DNA of 64,000 bases, taken from positions 62,001-126,000 of the forward strand of contig JAJQIG010000046.1 in NCBI GenBank assembly GCA_021199335.1. The letters are read 5' to 3'. The position numbers and the translations under genes were made by a program. The notes beneath the pieces were generated by a model. It made no database searches, was not told the origin of the DNA, and saw only the letters and a list, made by a program, of their open reading frames with translations. Source of the stretch: Oscillospiraceae bacterium. Its GTDB lineage: Bacteria > Bacillota > Clostridia > Oscillospirales > Ruminococcaceae. Positions 60,596 through 64,000 of this stretch are shown piece by piece (position 1 is the first letter of the stretch; the number at the start of each line of letters is the position of its first letter).

Positions 60596-62287
60596 ATGCT
60601 TAGTGAGCTTTGTATTGAAAATCTTGCGGTTATTCAGCAAGCGGTTATACCCTTTTCGGATGATTTTAATGTTTTTACGGGCGAAACAGGCGCGGGAAAA
60701 TCTATATTAATTAACGGAATTAATGCTGTTCTCGGGAAAAGAGTTAATAAGGATATTGTGCGTTCGGGCTGTGATAAGGCGGTCGTTACTGCGCTTTTTC
60801 GTAAGCTTTCGGATGAAACAAAGCAAAAGCTTGACGAGCTTGGAATCGATTGCCCCGATGATGAGCTGCTTATTACAAGGGTTATTATGGCGGATGGCGG
60901 AAGTACGGCAAGAATCAATTCGAGAACATCATCGGTGTCGGTTCTTCGTGAAATAGGAACAACGCTTGTCGATGTCCACGGTCAGCATGATAATAAATTG
61001 CTCATGTATCCTGAGAAACACATTGATGTTGTAGATAACTTTGCCAACCTGCATGACGATATTTCCGACTATAGGACAAGTTTTCATAAGCTTCAGGAGG
61101 TTTCGAGAACAATAAAAAGACTCTCCGCCGACGAGCAGTACAAAAGTGTACGTCTTGACGCTTTGAAAATGCTTACAGACGAGATTGGTGAAGCGGGCTT
61201 GTCGGATGAAAACGAAGATGTGAAGATTGAAAATGAATTTGCGGTAATCAATAACAGCAGCAGTATATCCCGTATTTTGTCGGCATCCGCCACAGTAATT
61301 AATGGTGACGATGAAAATGTTGGAATTACCGAAATGATAGAGTCCGTTATAAATGAGATTAAGAAATATACCGATGTTATGCCGAAATTTGAGGAGCTTT
61401 TGTCACGTCTGGAAAGCCTTAAAATAGATGCCGAGGACATCGGGGATGAAATGAAATCCATTAATGAGAGTATAGATGTTGATGAAGAAAGGCTTGCGTT
61501 CCTTGAAAACAGACGTGATAAGCTTATTTCGCTGAAAAAGAAATACGGTCCTGAGCTTAAGGATGTTGCGGAAAAATATAAGTCTGCCATAGATGAGGCA
61601 CAGCTGCTTATAGATAATTCAAGCGAGATACAAAGGCTCTCAGAGGAAAAAAATCGCCTGCTTATAGAGGTAAGCAATAAAGCCAAGGCAATTTCGGAAA
61701 AGAGAAAATCCGCAGCAAAGGAGCTTTCCGCTAAAATAGAGGATGAGCTGCGATTTCTCGACATGCCAAATGTCAAACTTGTGATTGAGCAAACTGACGG
61801 CAAGCTTACAAGTATGGGTATGGATAATATGGAGATACTTATTTCCGTCAATTCGGGAGAACCCCCGAAGCCCATTGCAAAGATAGCCTCGGGTGGCGAG
61901 CTTTCTAGGATTATGCTTGCGATAAAAAGCGTTATTGCCGAAAAGGATGATGTCCCAACAATGATTTTTGATGAAATAGATACAGGCGTAAGCGGCAGAG
62001 CAGCGCAAAAAATCGGCATAAAGCTTAGGGAAATATCACGTAACCGACAGGTTCTTTGCGTTACTCATTTATCTCAGATAGCGGTTATGGCGGATAGCCA
62101 CCTGCTCATTGAAAAGCAGACGAAGGAGCAACGCACGTTTACAACGGTTGCCCGTTTGGGGGAAAAAGAGCGCATAGCCGAAATAGCACGAATCCTCGGT
62201 GGGGATAATATTACGGAAACCACATTAAAAACAGCGGAGGAACAGCTTTTGTCAAGGAATGAGGTTTGTAATCGTGTGGGACATTAA
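60596..62287 (+). CDS. recN: DNA repair ATPase RecN
   Basis: 563 residues: SMC-like ATPase with Walker A TGETGAGKSIL near the start, VDVHGQHDNKLLM, two coiled-coil arms, then the signature VSGGELSR-like ASGGELSRIMLA and Walker B MIFDEIDTGVSGRAA. Acts in double-strand-break repair. In Bacillus and most Clostridia spoIVB follows; here gene order ends after recN. Confidence 0.96.
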   Translation: MLSELCIENLAVIQQAVIPFSDDFNVFTGETGAGKSILINGINAVLGKRVNKDIVRSGCDKAVVTALFRKLSDETKQKLDELGIDCPDDELLITRVIMADGGSTARINSRTSSVSVLREIGTTLVDVHGQHDNKLLMYPEKHIDVVDNFANLHDDISDYRTSFHKLQEVSRTIKRLSADEQYKSVRLDALKMLTDEIGEAGLSDENEDVKIENEFAVINNSSSISRILSASATVINGDDENVGITEMIESVINEIKKYTDVMPKFEELLSRLESLKIDAEDIGDEMKSINESIDVDEERLAFLENRRDKLISLKKKYGPELKDVAEKYKSAIDEAQLLIDNSSEIQRLSEEKNRLLIEVSNKAKAISEKRKSAAKELSAKIEDELRFLDMPNVKLVIEQTDGKLTSMGMDNMEILISVNSGEPPKPIAKIASGGELSRIMLAIKSVIAEKDDVPTMIFDEIDTGVSGRAAQKIGIKLREISRNRQVLCVTHLSQIAVMADSHLLIEKQTKEQRTFTTVARLGEKERIAEIARILGGDNITETTLKTAEEQLLSRNEVCNRVGH

Positions 62288-62701
62288 ATGACGATTAGCA
62301 ACACCGTTAACCTGTAGGCGAGGTTGATGCGTAAATTGTTTACTGCGCAGACTGCTATGACACGCTCCACGGTTATTTCAATAAAATATACAACGCCGAT
62401 GTCCCTCATCTCCAAACTCAACTTGAATTTGGCGATGAGGGACATCTTAGAATTCAGAGGGAGTATCCTGCTCGGTAATCTCTGTATTTTAAATGACAAT
62501 TTTATCCGCATTCGCAGCTTTTTTCATGCGGTGTGCGATTATGAGTATCATTTTGCCTTTAATAAACCGTTAAATTGCGGATAGAATCAGCATATAATTT
62601 TCCGCACTCTTTACCCTAACTTTATTTGCCGGATGCTGACCTAGAAGATTATTTCGGGAACATTGGTATGTTAAGTTTAGGTTGATAAATAGGAATTAAG
62701 G
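62288..62701. other. Gene-poor stretch after recN
   Basis: No gene can be supported in these 414 bases. Short frames on both strands have no ribosome sites and no recognisable motifs. The stretch holds a long palindrome (62398-62446), a CCGCAT/ATGCGG hairpin near 62502-62528, and near its end a reading frame, LYLPDADLEDYFGNIG, that could be a gene remnant. It replaces the usual spoIVB position. Confidence 0.6.
62398..62446. repeat. Long near-perfect palindrome
   Basis: GATGTCCCTCATC (62398-62410) pairs perfectly over 13 bp with GATGAGGGACATC (62434-62446), and the interior continues as CCAAA (62412-62416) with TTTGG (62428-62432). No T-run follows on either strand, so it is not a typical terminator. 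Confidence 0.85.
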
Positions 62702-63142
62702 CTAATCATTTTGATTTTGCGTTGTAATGTAAGTATGTGCCGCCCCAAAAAGGATTGCGGCAATTACAAGCAGCCAATGCCTTAGCAATATTCCGCTCAC
62801 AAGGAACAGAGATGTAGGCAGCAACGCCAATGCTATTGCCTTGCAAGCTGACTCTGCCCTGAAATAAAACACCCATACAACCAAATAAGCTGTCAGCAAA
62901 GCCGCAGTTGCGATAAAATATAGGAGCATTTCAAAAACACTGCGAAAGCCAAATTCCCATATTCCAATCGGTAAAATCATCAATGCCATGCTTGCATATC
63001 GTCCGATCTGTTCTGTCATATTCACAAGAAAATTCCTGCATTTATTTCCCGAATGCGGATTGCGAATTGCAAAAATAATATTTGGAATGAGCATAATGAT
63101 TACAAGTATCGTACCCCAAACATTTATCCAACCAAACTCCAT
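62702..63142 (-). CDS. Conserved membrane protein of unknown function
   Basis: 146 residues with four membrane helices; MEFGWINVWGTILVIIMLIP, then NIIFAIRNPH, EQIGRYASMALMILP and SGILLRHWLLVIAAILFGAAH. I recall similar uncharacterised Firmicutes membrane proteins with this layout but no name. GGAGGAA lies about 8 bases before the ATG. Function unknown. Confidence 0.82.
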   Translation of the reverse strand: MEFGWINVWGTILVIIMLIPNIIFAIRNPHSGNKCRNFLVNMTEQIGRYASMALMILPIGIWEFGFRSVFEMLLYFIATAALLTAYLVVWVFYFRAESACKAIALALLPTSLFLVSGILLRHWLLVIAAILFGAAHTYITTQNQND

Positions 63143-63272
63143 TCCGATATTTCCTCCAATTATGATTTACTTAGATTTTGAACCGTATTTTTCGGTTACT
63201 GCAGCGCTGACAAGTGGCATCTGTAAAAGGTTGCTCTTAATCATTCAGTATGTTAAATTTGGTATAATTAAC

Positions 63273-63713
63273 TTATGTATCAATCCTCTCAATTCGGGTC
63301 AATGACTTATTTCTGTACACCAAATCTTCCCGTGTGGTGAACCCCTGCTTTTCCCAAAAAGCGTTCCCTACATCGTTTTTATCAAAGACAACAAGCGCAA
63401 CCTTGATAATATCCAATTTATACAGCGCCTCCAGTGCCTTATCTACCAATTGTTTTCCGATACCTTGATGCCTATGCAATGGCGAAACCGCCGTATGATA
63501 TATGTAACCGCGTCTGCCGTCGTTGCCTGCCATAATAACGCCAACAATTTTCCCTTGAATTAATGCTACAAAAGAGGTTTCAGGGTTTCTCTCTAAAAAT
63601 TTTTCAACGCCTTTTTGGGAATCAACAATATTGTTTAATCCCATGTCCTTGCATGACATCCAAAGTTCATATACATCCGAATAATCATTAATTACCATCC
63701 TGCGAATTTCCAT
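63273..63713 (-). CDS. GNAT-family N-acetyltransferase
   Basis: 146 residues with the acetyl-CoA binding motif HRHQGIGKQLVDKALEALY after the VSPL strand, IRRMVINDYSDVYELW at the N-terminus and NAFWEKQGFTTREDLVY at the end. Substrate unknown; the closest layout is small-molecule or RimI-like acetyltransferases. GAGGGAT precedes the ATG on the minus strand. Confidence 0.88.
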   Translation of the reverse strand: MEIRRMVINDYSDVYELWMSCKDMGLNNIVDSQKGVEKFLERNPETSFVALIQGKIVGVIMAGNDGRRGYIYHTAVSPLHRHQGIGKQLVDKALEALYKLDIIKVALVVFDKNDVGNAFWEKQGFTTREDLVYRNKSLTRIERIDT

Positions 63714-63963
63714 ATCTATCCCTCATTTCTGCAATTCTGATTTATGCCGATTATACCACACCAAGTTAACAAAAACAATACATTTACTGCACTTTTTTTC
63801 TTTTAATTCTCTTTTTACTCATCTGTGTAGGTTATTTAACCTTTGAAAGTGGAAAGACATTTTATTTTTTGAGAATTTGATACAAAGCCTGTGTGCTGTT
63901 ATACATCATCGCATAAAATTGCTAAAAAAATATAAAAGTTCTGCAAACGGTTATAATGTCCTA

Positions 63964-63992
63964 TTGACAAATTAATGAAAAAGAGCTATAAT
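63964..63992 (+). promoter_or_regulatory. Consensus promoter reading out of the window
   Basis: TTGACA (63964-63969), 17-base spacer, TATAAT (63987-63992): a perfect sigma-A promoter 8 bases from the window end, so a gene should follow just outside. The 250 bases before it (63714-63963) are AT-rich and hold no gene that I can support. Confidence 0.88.
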
Positions 63993-64000
63993 ACTGAGTT

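Noticed and set aside
62324..62584. 86-residue rightward frame after recN
   Set aside because: No ribosome site, no recognisable motif, and it runs across the long palindrome.
1..64000. CRISPR arrays, tRNA or rRNA genes, intact transposase genes
   Set aside because: No regularly spaced repeats, no tRNA-like cloverleaf with CCA-type end and no transposase motifs were seen on reading both strands.

Overview
The window reads as the chromosome of an endospore-forming Gram-positive bacterium of the class Clostridia, most likely a gut Ruminococcaceae/Oscillospirales relative. The family assignment is inferred from gene order and protein style, not from a marker gene. The sporulation genes are spoVM, ylbJ, yqfC, yqfD, the complete spoIIIAA-AH operon, spoVG and a ylmC/ymxH-type gene. 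G+C is moderate, ribosome binding sites are mostly strong (AGGAGG type), and TTG or GTG starts are common. No rRNA, tRNA, CRISPR array, intact insertion sequence or prophage was seen.

Layout. 1-956: 3' end of a carboxyltransferase. 1.1-15.0 kb: a long rightward cluster matching the Bacillus ylo region (yicC, remA, gmk, rpoZ, priA, def, fmt, a YugP-type peptidase, rsmB, rlmN, prpC, prkC, rsgA, thiN, spoVM). It joins nucleotide supply, translation initiation and modification, replication restart and Ser/Thr phospho-signalling. 15.0-16.0 kb: a leftward tyrosine recombinase. 16.2-22.3 kb: two M16 peptidase-like proteins, lgt, folD and a class B penicillin-binding protein. 22.4-23.7 kb: two leftward genes, including ylbJ. 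23.8-24.0 kb: an unusual GC-rich hairpin cluster. 24.0-32.2 kb: yqfC, yqfD, phoH, ybeY, dgkA, era, yqzL, recO, mutS2, ylmC. 32.2-34.2 kb: rpsB and tsf behind a strong promoter and a structured leader. 34.3-42.7 kb: accessory and metabolic genes (peptide-binding lipoprotein, leftward ilvB with a structured leader, a 2-hydroxyacyl-CoA dehydratase-like protein, a FliD-C-like protein, arsC-like, SDR, HD and NUDIX genes). 42.8-47.0 kb: spoVG, murC, lexA, a CPBP protease and a flavin reductase-like protein. 47.1-62.3 kb: spoIIIAA-AH, yqhY, nusB, a TsaD paralogue, xseA, xseB, ispA, a YuiD-type PAP2 protein, dxs, tlyA, nadK, argR, recN. 62.3-64.0 kb: gene order decays into a gene-poor stretch with a long palindrome, a membrane protein, a GNAT enzyme and a consensus promoter reading out of the window.

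Most of the window is conserved core machinery in familiar Firmicutes order. Compared with Bacillus the order lacks coaBC, rpe, pgpH, accBC and spoIVB at their usual places. The observations most worth following are regulatory RNA or DNA. They are a terminator-like hairpin that buries the ribosome binding site of the penicillin-binding protein, switch-like leaders before ilvB and rpsB, and two unexplained structured intergenic elements (23.83-24.00 kb and 40.05-40.21 kb). I found no clear multi-gene system that is wholly new.
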